The notes beneath the pieces were generated by a model. That model did not search any database and was not told the origin of the DNA. It saw only the letters and a program-made list of their open reading frames with translations. 64,000 nucleotides of DNA from Comamonadaceae bacterium (lineage in GTDB: Bacteria; Pseudomonadota; Gammaproteobacteria; Burkholderiales; Burkholderiaceae_C). The stretch is taken from positions 124,001 through 188,000 of the forward strand of contig CANFOS010000005.1 of assembly GCA_947448735.1 (NCBI GenBank), read 5' to 3'. Of the stretch, positions 11,207-19,765 are shown one piece after another. How positions within the stretch are numbered: position 1 is the first letter of the stretch; every line of letters starts with the position of its first letter. Both the position numbers and the translations under genes were made by a program.

Positions 11207-12196
11207 ATGAATGCGTCATCTTCTGCTTTGACACTGCGCGTCATTGAGGTGCGCGCGCTGAACCCGCTCATCAAGCTGCTGCGCCTATCCGCAGATGACG
11301 GCGTCTTGCCGGGTTACGAGGCGGGCGCCCGCGTGCGGGTGCAGGTCGAGCTGGCGGGCGGTCTGAAGGACTGGCGTGACTATTCGCTCATCAACTGTCA
11401 GCCCGCGCCCGGCGCGACACTCGCACCGGCGAACTACCTGCTTGCCGTGCGAAAGGCGCAAGATGGGCGTGGCGGATCGCTCTACATGCACGAGCAGGTT
11501 CATGAAGGACAGCTGCTTGCCATCGAGCCACCCCAAAACGACTTCATGCTGCACACCGGCGCTGGCAAAACGGTTCTGCTGGCAGGCGGCATTGGCGTCA
11601 CGCCGATGATCAGCATGGCGGCACAGCGCCGCGCCGAAGGTCTGCCGGTATGCCTGCACTACGCCGGCCGCAGTCGGGCGTCCATGGCGTTTTTGCCAGA
11701 ACTGCAGGCTTTGCTGGGTGACGACCTGAGGGTGCATGCCGATGATGAACAAGGCGGCCCGCTGGCCATCGACGCCGTCCTGAATGCTTGTGCGCCGACA
11801 GACCATCTTTATGTCTGTGGTCCCCAGGCCATGCTGGAAAGCGTGCTCGGCCAGTGCCGCGAGCGCGGCTGGGCGCAAGAAAGGGTTCACTTTGAATTGT
11901 TTGCCGCGCCGCAGGCGACAGCGGGAGACCAATCCTTCACCGTGGAGCTGGCACAGTCCGGCAAAAGCTGGCAAGTGGCGGCCGACCAGAGCCTGATGGA
12001 CTGCCTGATCGAGCACGGCTGCGACCCGATATTCGACTGCAAGCGCGGCGAGTGCGGTGTGTGCACCACCACCGTACTAGAAGGCGAGATCGACCATCGC
12101 GATTATTATTTGTCGGCGGCAGAAAAAGCCAAGGGCGATGTGATGCAGATTTGCGTTTCCCGCGCAAAAGGTGCGCGGCTGGTCCTTGATCTCTGA
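11207..12196 (+). CDS. PDR/VanB-family oxygenase reductase (flavin, NAD, 2Fe-2S)
   Basis: A 329-residue reductase that passes electrons from NAD(P)H through flavin to a plant-type 2Fe-2S centre and on to a Rieske oxygenase. Domain order is flavin-binding barrel (RDYSL motif), NAD-binding domain (LLAGGIGVTPMISMA) and C-terminal ferredoxin domain, as in phthalate dioxygenase reductase and VanB. Cluster ligands are C278, C283, C286 and C316. It is the first gene of the array, 45 bp ahead of the first oxygenase alpha subunit. It is the only such reductase in the window, so it may serve both oxygenases. Confidence 0.94.
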   Translation: MNASSSALTLRVIEVRALNPLIKLLRLSADDGVLPGYEAGARVRVQVELAGGLKDWRDYSLINCQPAPGATLAPANYLLAVRKAQDGRGGSLYMHEQVHEGQLLAIEPPQNDFMLHTGAGKTVLLAGGIGVTPMISMAAQRRAEGLPVCLHYAGRSRASMAFLPELQALLGDDLRVHADDEQGGPLAIDAVLNACAPTDHLYVCGPQAMLESVLGQCRERGWAQERVHFELFAAPQATAGDQSFTVELAQSGKSWQVAADQSLMDCLIEHGCDPIFDCKRGECGVCTTTVLEGEIDHRDYYLSAAEKAKGDVMQICVSRAKGARLVLDL

Positions 12197-12241
12197 CGCG
12201 ACCGAGCACCCCACAACTTTTCAGATGGAAACTGCCAGCCA

Positions 12242-13555
12242 ATGACCTCTTATCTGGGCGATCCCGCTGCGGTGCGTGCGCTGGTTCAGCCCGACCGGGT
12301 GCACCGCGACCTGTACATCAACGAAGACATATTTGCGCTGGAGCAGACGCATTTTTTTGCCAACACCTGGAACTACGTCGGCCACGACAGCCAGATCCCC
12401 AAGCCCGGAGACTGGCTGAGCAACGACATCGGTGGGCGCCCCCTGATCGTGGTGCGACATACCGACGGCTCGGTGCGCGTGATGATGAACCGCTGTGCGC
12501 ATAAAGGCTCGCGCCTGGTGAGCGCGCCTTGCGGCAATACCGGTAAATTCTTCCGCTGCCCCTACCACGCATGGACCTTTAAAACCGACGGCTCCTTGCT
12601 GTCGATACCGCTGAAGAACGGCTACGAAAATACCGCGCTGCACGAGTGCGAGTCGGGCAAGGGCCTGACCCTGGTTGCGAACGTGCGAACCTACCGCGGC
12701 TTTATTTTTGTGAAGATCAACGACGCCGGCCCTGACTTCGAGACCTACTTTGGCGACTCACTGAGCTCGATTGACAACATGGCCGACCGCTCGCCCGAAG
12801 GCGAGCTTGAAATTGCCGGTGGCTGCCTGCGTTTCATGCACCAATGCAACTGGAAGATGTTTGTTGAAAACCTCAACGACACCATGCACCCGATGGTTGC
12901 GCATGAGTCGTCGGCAGGCACGGCGCGGGCGATGTGGGCAGACAAGCCCGCCGACATGCCCAAGCCCATGGCCATTGAGCAGTTTGTGCCGTTCATGTCG
13001 GACTACAAATTCTTCGACGACATGGGCATCCGCACCTATGACAACGGCCACAGTTTCACCGGCGTCAATTTCAGCATTCACAGCAAGTACAAGGGCATTC
13101 CCGCCTACGACGAGGCCATGCAGGCGCGATACGGCCCCGAGCGCAGCGCGCAAATTCTGGGCATGGCGCGTCACAACACCGTTTATTACCCCAACCTCAC
13201 GATCAAGGGCGCCATTCAGGCCATTCGGGTGGTCAAGCCGATCGCTGTAGACCGCACGCTGGTTGAAAGCTGGACCTTCCGGCTCAAGGGCGCGCCGCCC
13301 GAAATGCTGCAGCGCACGAGCATGTACAGCCGGCTCATCAACTCCCCGTTCTCGGTGGTCGGCCATGACGACCTGCAGGCTTATCGCGGCATCCAGGCCG
13401 GTCTGCATGCCAGTGGCAACGAATGGGTCAGCCTGCACCGCAACTTCAACGCAGCTGAAACCCGCGGCGGAGAAATCACCACGGGCGGCACCAGTGAATT
13501 GCCCATGCGCAACCAGTACCGCAGTTGGGCGCGCTACATGACGGAGACCATGTGA
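12242..13555 (+). CDS. Rieske aromatic-ring-hydroxylating oxygenase, alpha subunit (1)
   Basis: A 437-residue catalytic subunit. The Rieske 2Fe-2S centre is C85-x-H87 and C106-x2-H109 (CAHKG, CPYHAW). The mononuclear iron site is D213-x2-H216-x4-H221 in NDTMHPMVAHES, with the Asp that relays electrons between subunits. The family inserts two oxygen atoms, or demethylates or hydroxylates, on aromatic or other cyclic acids; the substrate is not readable. The beta-subunit gene overlaps its stop by one base. It is co-linear with the second alpha subunit at 22163: all ligands fall at the same residue numbers, so the two arose by duplication. Confidence 0.96.
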   Translation: MTSYLGDPAAVRALVQPDRVHRDLYINEDIFALEQTHFFANTWNYVGHDSQIPKPGDWLSNDIGGRPLIVVRHTDGSVRVMMNRCAHKGSRLVSAPCGNTGKFFRCPYHAWTFKTDGSLLSIPLKNGYENTALHECESGKGLTLVANVRTYRGFIFVKINDAGPDFETYFGDSLSSIDNMADRSPEGELEIAGGCLRFMHQCNWKMFVENLNDTMHPMVAHESSAGTARAMWADKPADMPKPMAIEQFVPFMSDYKFFDDMGIRTYDNGHSFTGVNFSIHSKYKGIPAYDEAMQARYGPERSAQILGMARHNTVYYPNLTIKGAIQAIRVVKPIAVDRTLVESWTFRLKGAPPEMLQRTSMYSRLINSPFSVVGHDDLQAYRGIQAGLHASGNEWVSLHRNFNAAETRGGEITTGGTSELPMRNQYRSWARYMTETM

Positions 13556-14046
13556 TGGCCGCATTGCACGGTGTCTCACGCCAGGACCTGATCGACTTCG
13601 TTGTCATGGAGGCACGGCTGCTCGACGCCAGGCGCTTTGAGCAATGGAACCAGCTTTTTACCGACGAGGCCTTTTACTGGGTACCACTGGTGCCCGATCA
13701 GGAAGATGGGCTGAACCACACCTCGCACATGTATGAGGACAAACTGCTGCGCGAGCTGCGCATTGAGCGGCTGAAAAGCCCGCGCGCGTTTTCCCAGCAG
13801 CCGCCCAGCCGCTGTCACCATCTGCTGCAGATGCCGTCCGTCGAAGTGTTTGACGAGCCCGGCAATCGTTACGAGGTACGCACCGAGTTTCACTACACCG
13901 AGTCCCAGGGCGACGAAATCCAGTTTTATGTTGGCACCGCCATTCACCACCTGACGCTGCTCGACGGCGCCTTGCGCATGACGCTCAAACGGGTGAATCT
14001 GCTCAATTGCGATGCCGCCCTGCCGGCCGTGCAGCTCTTTATTTAA
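13555..14046 (+). CDS. Rieske oxygenase small (beta) subunit (1)
   Basis: A 163-residue small subunit from the ATG at 13555, which overlaps the alpha stop (TGATG); a longer frame starting at 13525 is less likely. It has the SnoaL/NTF2-like cone fold of the family: VVMEARLLDARRFEQWNQLF, EAFYWVPLVPDQED, a YEDKLLRELRIERL segment and the end LKRVNLLNCDAALPAVQLFI. Beta subunits are structural and help shape the alpha3beta3 enzyme. It is paralogous to the protein encoded at 23485-23958, which has the same closing QLFI. Confidence 0.93.
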   Translation: MAALHGVSRQDLIDFVVMEARLLDARRFEQWNQLFTDEAFYWVPLVPDQEDGLNHTSHMYEDKLLRELRIERLKSPRAFSQQPPSRCHHLLQMPSVEVFDEPGNRYEVRTEFHYTESQGDEIQFYVGTAIHHLTLLDGALRMTLKRVNLLNCDAALPAVQLFI

Positions 14047-14060
14047 ACGCCTCACGCCCC

Positions 14061-15689
14061 ATGCAAGCCACTGTTCACGCTGTTTTTTTAGCCACTGCGT
14101 TGCGCACGCCAGCGGCAGAATTTCTCTTTACCGAATCCATCACGGCAGCCGCCTACGGCATCGCGCCTGGCGCCATCAGCTGGGGTGAGGCGGCCGCAGA
14201 GGCTGAACGGCTGCGCCTGGCCTACGCCAGCGCCGGCTACGGCCACGGCCACCGGGTTGGCCTGCTGCTGGAGAACCGGCCAGCGTTTTTATTTCACTGG
14301 TTTGCCCTCAATGCCCTGGGCGTGAGCGTGGTGCCCATCAACGCTGACATGCGCCGCTCTGAGCTGGTCTACCTGATCGCCCACAGCGAGATCTGCCTGG
14401 CCGTGACCCTGCCTTCTCGGGCCCAAGACCTGCTGGCAGCAGCCACCGAGGCTGGGCGGACCTTGCAAACGATGCTGCCGGATGCCAGCGCGCCTTTTCC
14501 CGCAGCCTTAACTGCCGCACCGCTGGCCGACACGGCCATTGACGCGGACACCGAATGCGGCCTGCTGTACACCTCTGGCACCACCGGACGCCCCAAGGGC
14601 TGCATCCTGAGCAACGCGTATTTCCTGCGCGCTGGCCAGTGGTATGCCGACCTGACAGGCGTGTGCAGTGTTCGGCCCGACCAGGAGCGTGTGATCACGC
14701 CGCTGCCGCTGCATCACATGAACGCCATGGCTTTTTCCACCATGGTGGTGCTTGTCGCGGGCGGCTGCCTGGTTCAGCTCGACCGCTTTCACCCCAAGAC
14801 CTGGCTGCAAAGCGCGCGCGAGAGCCGCGCCACCATTGCCCACTACCTGGGCGTGATGCCGGCCATGTTGTTGTCTGCACCCGGCACGGCGGCCGACCTT
14901 GAGCACAGCCTGCGCTGGGGCTTTGGCGCAGGCGTGGACCGCCGCAACCATGCGCCCTTCGAGTCCCGCTTTGGCTTTGCGCTGGTCGAGGCCTGGGCCA
15001 TGACCGAGACTGGCGCTGGCGCCTGCGTGATGGCCAGCCATGAGCCGCGCCATATTGGCACCAGCTGTTTTGGCCGGCAGGAAGAATTCGTCGAGATCCG
15101 CCTGGTCGATGACGAAGGACACGACGTGCCCGCCGACGCCCCCGGCGAGTTGCTGGTGCGCTCAAGCGGTGACGATCCGCACCGCTATTTTTTCTCTGGC
15201 TATCTCAAGGACGAGGCGGCTACACAGCAGGCGTGGGCCGGTGGATGGTTTCACACGGGCGACCTGGTCCGGCGCGATGCCCAGGGTAACTTTTACTTTA
15301 TCGACCGCAAGAAAAATGTCATTCGCCGCAGCGGCGAGAATATTTCGGCGGTCGAGGTCGAAAGCGTTCTGAACCAGCACCCGGCGGTCAAAACCTGTGC
15401 CGTGGCCGCCACCCCGGACGCCGTGCGCGGCGACGAAGTGCTGGCCTGCATCGTTCTGCACGAAAACACCCGTCACGAGCCGATGGCGGCGCTGGCGGCC
15501 AGCATCGTGGCGTACGCGCTGGAACAACTGGCCTATTACAAGGTACCGGGCTATGTGGCGTTTGTGGATGCCTTGCCACTGACCGCATCGCAAAAAATTC
15601 AACGCGGGCAGTTGCGCGAACTGGCGCATGCCCTGCCCGGACAGAGCCACTGTCTGGACATGCGTGCTCTGAAGAAACGGCAGAGCTGA
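14061..15689 (+). CDS. Acyl-CoA/aryl-CoA ligase, AMP-binding (1)
   Basis: A 542-residue ANL-superfamily enzyme that activates a carboxylate to its CoA thioester through an acyl-adenylate. I chose the ATG at 14061, 14 bp after the beta-subunit stop; the frame is open from 14007. The P-loop [14 protein letters not shown], the middle motif EAWAMTETGAG and the hinge region GWFHTGDLVRR...IDRKKNVIRRSGENISAVEVE are intact, and a C-terminal lysine lies in LTASQKIQRGQL. Of the three ligases in the array this one is closest in feel to crotonobetaine/carnitine-type ligases, but the substrate is unassigned. Confidence 0.92.
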   Translation: MQATVHAVFLATALRTPAAEFLFTESITAAAYGIAPGAISWGEAAAEAERLRLAYASAGYGHGHRVGLLLENRPAFLFHWFALNALGVSVVPINADMRRSELVYLIAHSEICLAVTLPSRAQDLLAAATEAGRTLQTMLPDASAPFPAALTAAPLADTAIDADTECGLLYTSGTTGRPKGCILSNAYFLRAGQWYADLTGVCSVRPDQERVITPLPLHHMNAMAFSTMVVLVAGGCLVQLDRFHPKTWLQSARESRATIAHYLGVMPAMLLSAPGTAADLEHSLRWGFGAGVDRRNHAPFESRFGFALVEAWAMTETGAGACVMASHEPRHIGTSCFGRQEEFVEIRLVDDEGHDVPADAPGELLVRSSGDDPHRYFFSGYLKDEAATQQAWAGGWFHTGDLVRRDAQGNFYFIDRKKNVIRRSGENISAVEVESVLNQHPAVKTCAVAATPDAVRGDEVLACIVLHENTRHEPMAALAASIVAYALEQLAYYKVPGYVAFVDALPLTASQKIQRGQLRELAHALPGQSHCLDMRALKKRQS

Positions 15690-15690
15690 C

Positions 15691-16863
15691 ATGAGCCGTC
15701 AACGACTTTCTTACGCGGGTGTGGCGGTGGCCGTGCCGGTCACGGTGCCCTATGTGCGCTACTCCACCCGATCGGCGCACTGGTTTGTCGGCCATGCCAT
15801 CGATGCGCTGGTCAAGGCCAGCGGGGTGCCCAAGGCGCAGATCGACGGCTTGTGCCTGAGCAGCTTCTCGCTGGCACCGGACACCGCCGTCGGCGTGACC
15901 CAGCATCTGGGCCTGTCCCCGCGCTGGCTGGACCATGTGCCCACCGGCGGCGCCTCGGGCGTGATGTGCCTGCGCCGTGCCGCCCGTGCGGTGCAGGCCG
16001 GTGATGCCGATGTGGTGGCCTGCGTGGCGGCTGACACCAACCATGTCGATTCGTTTCGCCAGACCCTGGGGAGCTTCAGCAACTTTGCGCGCGACGCCAC
16101 TTACCCGTATGGCTCGGGCGGCCCGAATTCGATCTTCGCCTTCATCACCGCCAACTACATGCGCACCTTTGGCGCCAAGCGCGAGGACTTCGGGCGCATT
16201 GCCGTGGACCAGCGCAGCAATGCGTTGAAAAACCCGAACGCCATGTTTAAAAAGCCGCTGACCCTGGACGAGTACATGGCCGCACGGCCAATCTCCGACC
16301 CGATCCACCTCTTTGACTGCGTCATGCCCTGCGCCGGTGCAGAGGCTTTTTTGGTGATGACGCAGGAGCGGGCGCGCGACCTGGGCCTGGCGCACGCCGT
16401 GATTCGCGGCGCGATCGAGCGCCACAACGCTTATTCGAGCGACCCGGTGATGGTCCGTGGCGGCTGGCTGGCAGACCGCGATGACCTGTATGCGCAAGCC
16501 AGCGTGAAGCCCGCCGACATTGATTTTGTCCAGACCTATGACGACTACCCCGTCATCGTCATGATGCAGTTTGAAGACCTGGGGTTTTGCCAGAAGGGTG
16601 AAGCCTCTGCCTTTGTGCAGTCGCACACCATGACCCACGACGGCAGCTTTCCCAACAACACCAGCGGTGGCCAGCTTTCGGCCGGACAGGCGGGGGCGGC
16701 CGGCGGCTTTCTTGGCATGACAGAGACATTGCGCCAACTCACCGACAGCGCCGGTGCGCGCACCGTGCCTGACGCACAACTCGGCCTGGTCGCCGGCTTT
16801 GGTATGGTGACCTATGACCGCTGCCTTTGCACAGGCGCGGTGATTTTGGGAAGACCCGAATGA
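15691..16863 (+). CDS. Thiolase-fold protein lacking the nucleophilic cysteine (Ltp/aldolase type)
   Basis: A 390-residue thiolase-superfamily protein of the SCP-x/lipid-transfer type. In thiolases the nucleophile lies in N-x-x-C-A-S-G; here the segment is VPTGGASGV, so G87 replaces the cysteine (a different Cys is at 93). The C-terminal region NNTSGGQLSAGQAGAAGG has Gln where active thiolases have the GHP histidine. In the steroid-degrading Ltp2 a similar cysteine-less thiolase fold acts as a retro-aldolase with a DUF35 partner. The next gene, overlapping by 4 bp, encodes exactly such a domain. Carbon-carbon bond cleavage by retro-aldol chemistry is therefore the best guess, not a demonstrated function. 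Confidence 0.88.
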   Translation: MSRQRLSYAGVAVAVPVTVPYVRYSTRSAHWFVGHAIDALVKASGVPKAQIDGLCLSSFSLAPDTAVGVTQHLGLSPRWLDHVPTGGASGVMCLRRAARAVQAGDADVVACVAADTNHVDSFRQTLGSFSNFARDATYPYGSGGPNSIFAFITANYMRTFGAKREDFGRIAVDQRSNALKNPNAMFKKPLTLDEYMAARPISDPIHLFDCVMPCAGAEAFLVMTQERARDLGLAHAVIRGAIERHNAYSSDPVMVRGGWLADRDDLYAQASVKPADIDFVQTYDDYPVIVMMQFEDLGFCQKGEASAFVQSHTMTHDGSFPNNTSGGQLSAGQAGAAGGFLGMTETLRQLTDSAGARTVPDAQLGLVAGFGMVTYDRCLCTGAVILGRPE

Positions 16864-18113
16864 CCATGCCGATGATGCGCCCAAAGCGCAAAAACCCCAT
16901 CCTGCGCACGCGCCAGATGAACCTGCCGCCGGGCGCACGCGGCCGCGTGGCGCTGGGCCTGACCGCCGCGGCGGCCGAAGGTCGCTTTGAGCTGCAGACC
17001 TGCGCCGACTGCGCCTGCGTGCAGTACCCGCCGCGCGAAGTCTGTCACCAGTGTCTGTCGCCGCGGCTGCAATGGCGCACACAAAGCGGTGAAGGCGTTT
17101 TGTTGGGCAGCACCACGCTGCACCATAGCAACGACCTGTTTTTCCGTGAGCGGCTGCCCTGGCGGCTGGGGCTGGTGCACCTGGATGCCGGCCCGACCGT
17201 GATGACCCACCTGCATGGCGACGTCGGCGAGGCGCCGCAGCGGGTGCGGGTGGGCGCCCGGCTCGACCGCGCCGGACAGGCCGTATTGATTGCTTTTCCG
17301 ACCGAAGGGGATGCCCACATGGCAGACGACAAGATGCTCAGAGAAATGACCAGTGACCCGAAGTTCCGCAAGGTGCTGGTCACGGATGGCAAGACCGAGG
17401 TGGGTCAGGCCATCGTGCGCGCGCTGGTCAAGGCGGGTGCCGATATTGTGTGGGTCGGCCACGCCGAGCCGTGGAAGAAACTGGGCGGCCTGGAGGACAT
17501 CAGTGCGCTGCCGCAAGTCACGCTGGTGCCGCTGGACCTGACCAATGGCCGCAGCGTCACCGAACTGGCCGGGGAGATCGGCGGCAAGGTCGATATCGTC
17601 ATCAACAACGCTGAGGTGCACCGCAACTTTGGCATTGGTGCGCGCCGTGGCACCGACGCAGCCAAGTCTGAGATGGAGATCAACTATTTCGGCTTTTTGC
17701 GTTTGGCGCAGGAGTTCGGGCCGGCCCTGATGGGCCGCTCGGCTGACGGCAACACCAGCGCCACCGCGTGGGTCAACCTGTTGTCGATTTACGCGCTGAG
17801 CAATTTCCCGCCGCACGGCACTTTCAGCGCGTCCAAGGCGGCAGCGCATTCTCTGGCGCAGTGCCTGCGCGCTGAAATGCGGCCCGCCGGCATCCGGGTG
17901 ATCAACCTGTTTCCTGGCCCGATTGACGACGACTGGAACCAGCAGATGCCGCCGCCCAAGCTGGCACCCGCCACGCTGGCCGCAGCCATCGTCAAAGCCC
18001 TGCGTGACGGGGTCGAGGACGTCTACCCCGGTGACGTGGCGCAAGAATGGCTCGAGCGCTGGCGTGACAATCCCAAAGTACTTGAGCGCGAGCTGGCCGC
18101 CGGTGGCGGCTGA
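16860..18113 (+). CDS. DUF35 zinc-ribbon/OB-fold protein fused to a degenerate short-chain dehydrogenase
   Basis: A 417-residue two-domain protein; the ATG at 16860 overlaps the thiolase-like gene (ATGA). Residues 1-150 are a DUF35/ChsH2-like module with an intact zinc ribbon (C48-x2-C51, C62-x2-C65) and an OB fold. Residues 165-417 are an SDR fold whose key sites are altered. The TGxxxGIG loop reads TDGKTEVG (175-182) and NNAG reads NNAE (249-252). The YxxxK catalytic Tyr is Phe (F322-SAS-K326), although S309 and K326 remain. The SDR part is probably not a normal dehydrogenase and may be structural. DUF35 proteins partner thiolase-fold enzymes, so a complex with the preceding gene product is likely. 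Confidence 0.87.
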   Translation: MTMPMMRPKRKNPILRTRQMNLPPGARGRVALGLTAAAAEGRFELQTCADCACVQYPPREVCHQCLSPRLQWRTQSGEGVLLGSTTLHHSNDLFFRERLPWRLGLVHLDAGPTVMTHLHGDVGEAPQRVRVGARLDRAGQAVLIAFPTEGDAHMADDKMLREMTSDPKFRKVLVTDGKTEVGQAIVRALVKAGADIVWVGHAEPWKKLGGLEDISALPQVTLVPLDLTNGRSVTELAGEIGGKVDIVINNAEVHRNFGIGARRGTDAAKSEMEINYFGFLRLAQEFGPALMGRSADGNTSATAWVNLLSIYALSNFPPHGTFSASKAAAHSLAQCLRAEMRPAGIRVINLFPGPIDDDWNQQMPPPKLAPATLAAAIVKALRDGVEDVYPGDVAQEWLERWRDNPKVLERELAAGGG

Positions 18114-18128
18114 GCGCAGGAACCTGCT

Positions 18129-18941
18129 ATGACAAACACTTCAACAACCTTGCCCGCAGCGCAAATTCTGGGTGCACTGGCCAGTGCGCTGGCCGTGGGT
18201 CGCATCCGTGTGATTGACCTGACGCAGACCCTGACGCCCGAGTTTCCCCAGATTGCCTTGCCACCCGAAATGGGGCAATGCTGGCCGTTTCGCATCGAGG
18301 AAGTCTCCCGCTATGACGAGCGAGGCCCGGGCTGGTACTGGAACAACTTTTCTTGTGGCGAACACACCGGCACGCACTTTGACGCCCCGATTCACTGGAT
18401 CTCAGGCCGCGATTTGCCCAACAACTCGGTCGACACCATTCCGCCCCAGCACTTCGTGGCGCCGGCCTGCGTGATCGACTGCTCCGCCGATGTCGCTGCC
18501 AACGACGATTACCTGCTCAGCGTGGCAGACATCGAACGCTATGAGGCGGCGCACGGGCGTATTCCCAAGGGCGCCTGGGTGCTGATGCGCACCGACTGGT
18601 CCAAGCGGCAGGACCCCGAGGCGTACCAGAATTTTGATGAAACCGGCCAACACACTCCCGGCCCGAGTACCGAAGCCGTACGCTTTCTGGTCGAGCAGCG
18701 TGATGTGCTGGGCTTTGGCTCAGAAGCCATTGGCACCGACGCCGGCCAGGGCTACCACCTGCGCCCGCCCTACCCCTGCCACTATTACATGCACGGTGCC
18801 GGGCGCTACGGCTTGCAATGCCTGAGCAATCTGGACCTGCTGCCGCCAGCCGGTGCCGTGCTGATTTGTCCGCCGCTCAAAATTGAAAAAGGCAGCGGCA
18901 GCCCGCTGCGGGTGCTGGCGCTGGTGGGGCAAGACACATGA
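18129..18941 (+). CDS. Cyclase-family metal-dependent hydrolase (kynurenine formamidase-like)
   Basis: A 270-residue protein of the cyclase superfamily, which includes bacterial kynurenine formamidase and isatin hydrolase. The metal-binding signature GEHTGTHFDAPIHW is present, with the early strand IDLTQTLTPEFPQ and the later GFGSEAIGTDAG segment. Members hydrolyse amide or lactam bonds or act on cyclic ketone acids. In this array it could open a ring made by oxygenation, which would matter since no ring-cleavage dioxygenase is present; that is inference. It starts 15 bp after the fusion gene and overlaps the next SDR gene by 4 bp. Confidence 0.9.
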   Translation: MTNTSTTLPAAQILGALASALAVGRIRVIDLTQTLTPEFPQIALPPEMGQCWPFRIEEVSRYDERGPGWYWNNFSCGEHTGTHFDAPIHWISGRDLPNNSVDTIPPQHFVAPACVIDCSADVAANDDYLLSVADIERYEAAHGRIPKGAWVLMRTDWSKRQDPEAYQNFDETGQHTPGPSTEAVRFLVEQRDVLGFGSEAIGTDAGQGYHLRPPYPCHYYMHGAGRYGLQCLSNLDLLPPAGAVLICPPLKIEKGSGSPLRVLALVGQDT

Positions 18942-19669
18942 GTGCGGCGCCCAAGATCGCTGCGGTGACCGGTGGCAGTGCCGGGATCGGCCAGGCCATT
19001 TGCGACGACTTGCTTGGCAAGGGCTACGAGGTGATCGCGCTGTCGCTGGGTAAACCGTCGCTCTCCCACCCCCGGCTGCACAGCATCGAGGTCGATCTGA
19101 GCGACCGCGCCGCCACCGCCCAGGCGGCAGCCGACATGGTGCGGCGCTTTGAGGTCACCACCGTGGTTCATAACGCAGGCGTCATCCGGGCCGCGCTGCT
19201 GGCCGATGTCAAGCTCGACGAGCTCGATGAGCTGGTTGCCCTGCATCTGGGCGCGGCCATCCAATTGGTGCAAGCCGCTTTGCCGCAGATGCGGGCCGCG
19301 CAATTTGGCCGCGTCGTCTTGGTGTCCTCGCGCGCCGCCTTGGGCGCGGTGACGCGCACGGCCTATTCCGCGACCAAGGCCGGGATGATCGGCATGCTGC
19401 GGACCTGGGCACTGGAACTCGCGCCCGAGGGCATCACGGTGAACGCCGTGGCGCCGGGCCCGATCCGCACCGACATGTTTTATGACGTGATTGCCAAAGG
19501 CAGCGAACGTGAGCGTGCGCTGGCCGCGGCGATACCCGTCAAGCGTCTGGGCGAGCCGGCCGACGTGGCGCGGGCCGTGACTTTTTTAACCGACCCGGCC
19601 AACAGCTACATCACCGGCCAGGTGCTGTACGTGTGCGGCGGCAGCAGCATTGGTAGCCTGCTCATTTAA
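18938..19669 (+). CDS. Short-chain dehydrogenase/reductase
   Basis: A 243-residue classical SDR with all functional motifs intact: the cofactor loop TGGSAGIG (residues 11-18), HNAG, the catalytic Ser in LVSSRAA, and Y143-SAT-K147, followed by the PGPIRTDM loop. It oxidises or reduces a hydroxyl/keto group with NAD(P). It contrasts with the degenerate SDR domain encoded two genes upstream. It overlaps the cyclase gene by 4 bp. A 96-bp gap follows before the transporter genes. The substrate is unknown; dehydrogenation of a cis-diol product is one possibility. Confidence 0.93.
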   Translation: MSAAPKIAAVTGGSAGIGQAICDDLLGKGYEVIALSLGKPSLSHPRLHSIEVDLSDRAATAQAAADMVRRFEVTTVVHNAGVIRAALLADVKLDELDELVALHLGAAIQLVQAALPQMRAAQFGRVVLVSSRAALGAVTRTAYSATKAGMIGMLRTWALELAPEGITVNAVAPGPIRTDMFYDVIAKGSERERALAAAIPVKRLGEPADVARAVTFLTDPANSYITGQVLYVCGGSSIGSLLI

Positions 19670-19765
19670 ACCCGTTCAGACGCAGCACGCCAAACTTTCA
19701 CCTTCAACCATCACCGAGCCCCCTGACCCTTTCTTCAACCCGTCAACATCACCAGGAGCCATTTC

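Noticed and set aside
15388..17082. 564-residue minus-strand frame opposite the ligase and thiolase-like genes
   Set aside because: His/Arg/Gly-rich shadow; the plus strand carries recognised catalytic motifs throughout.
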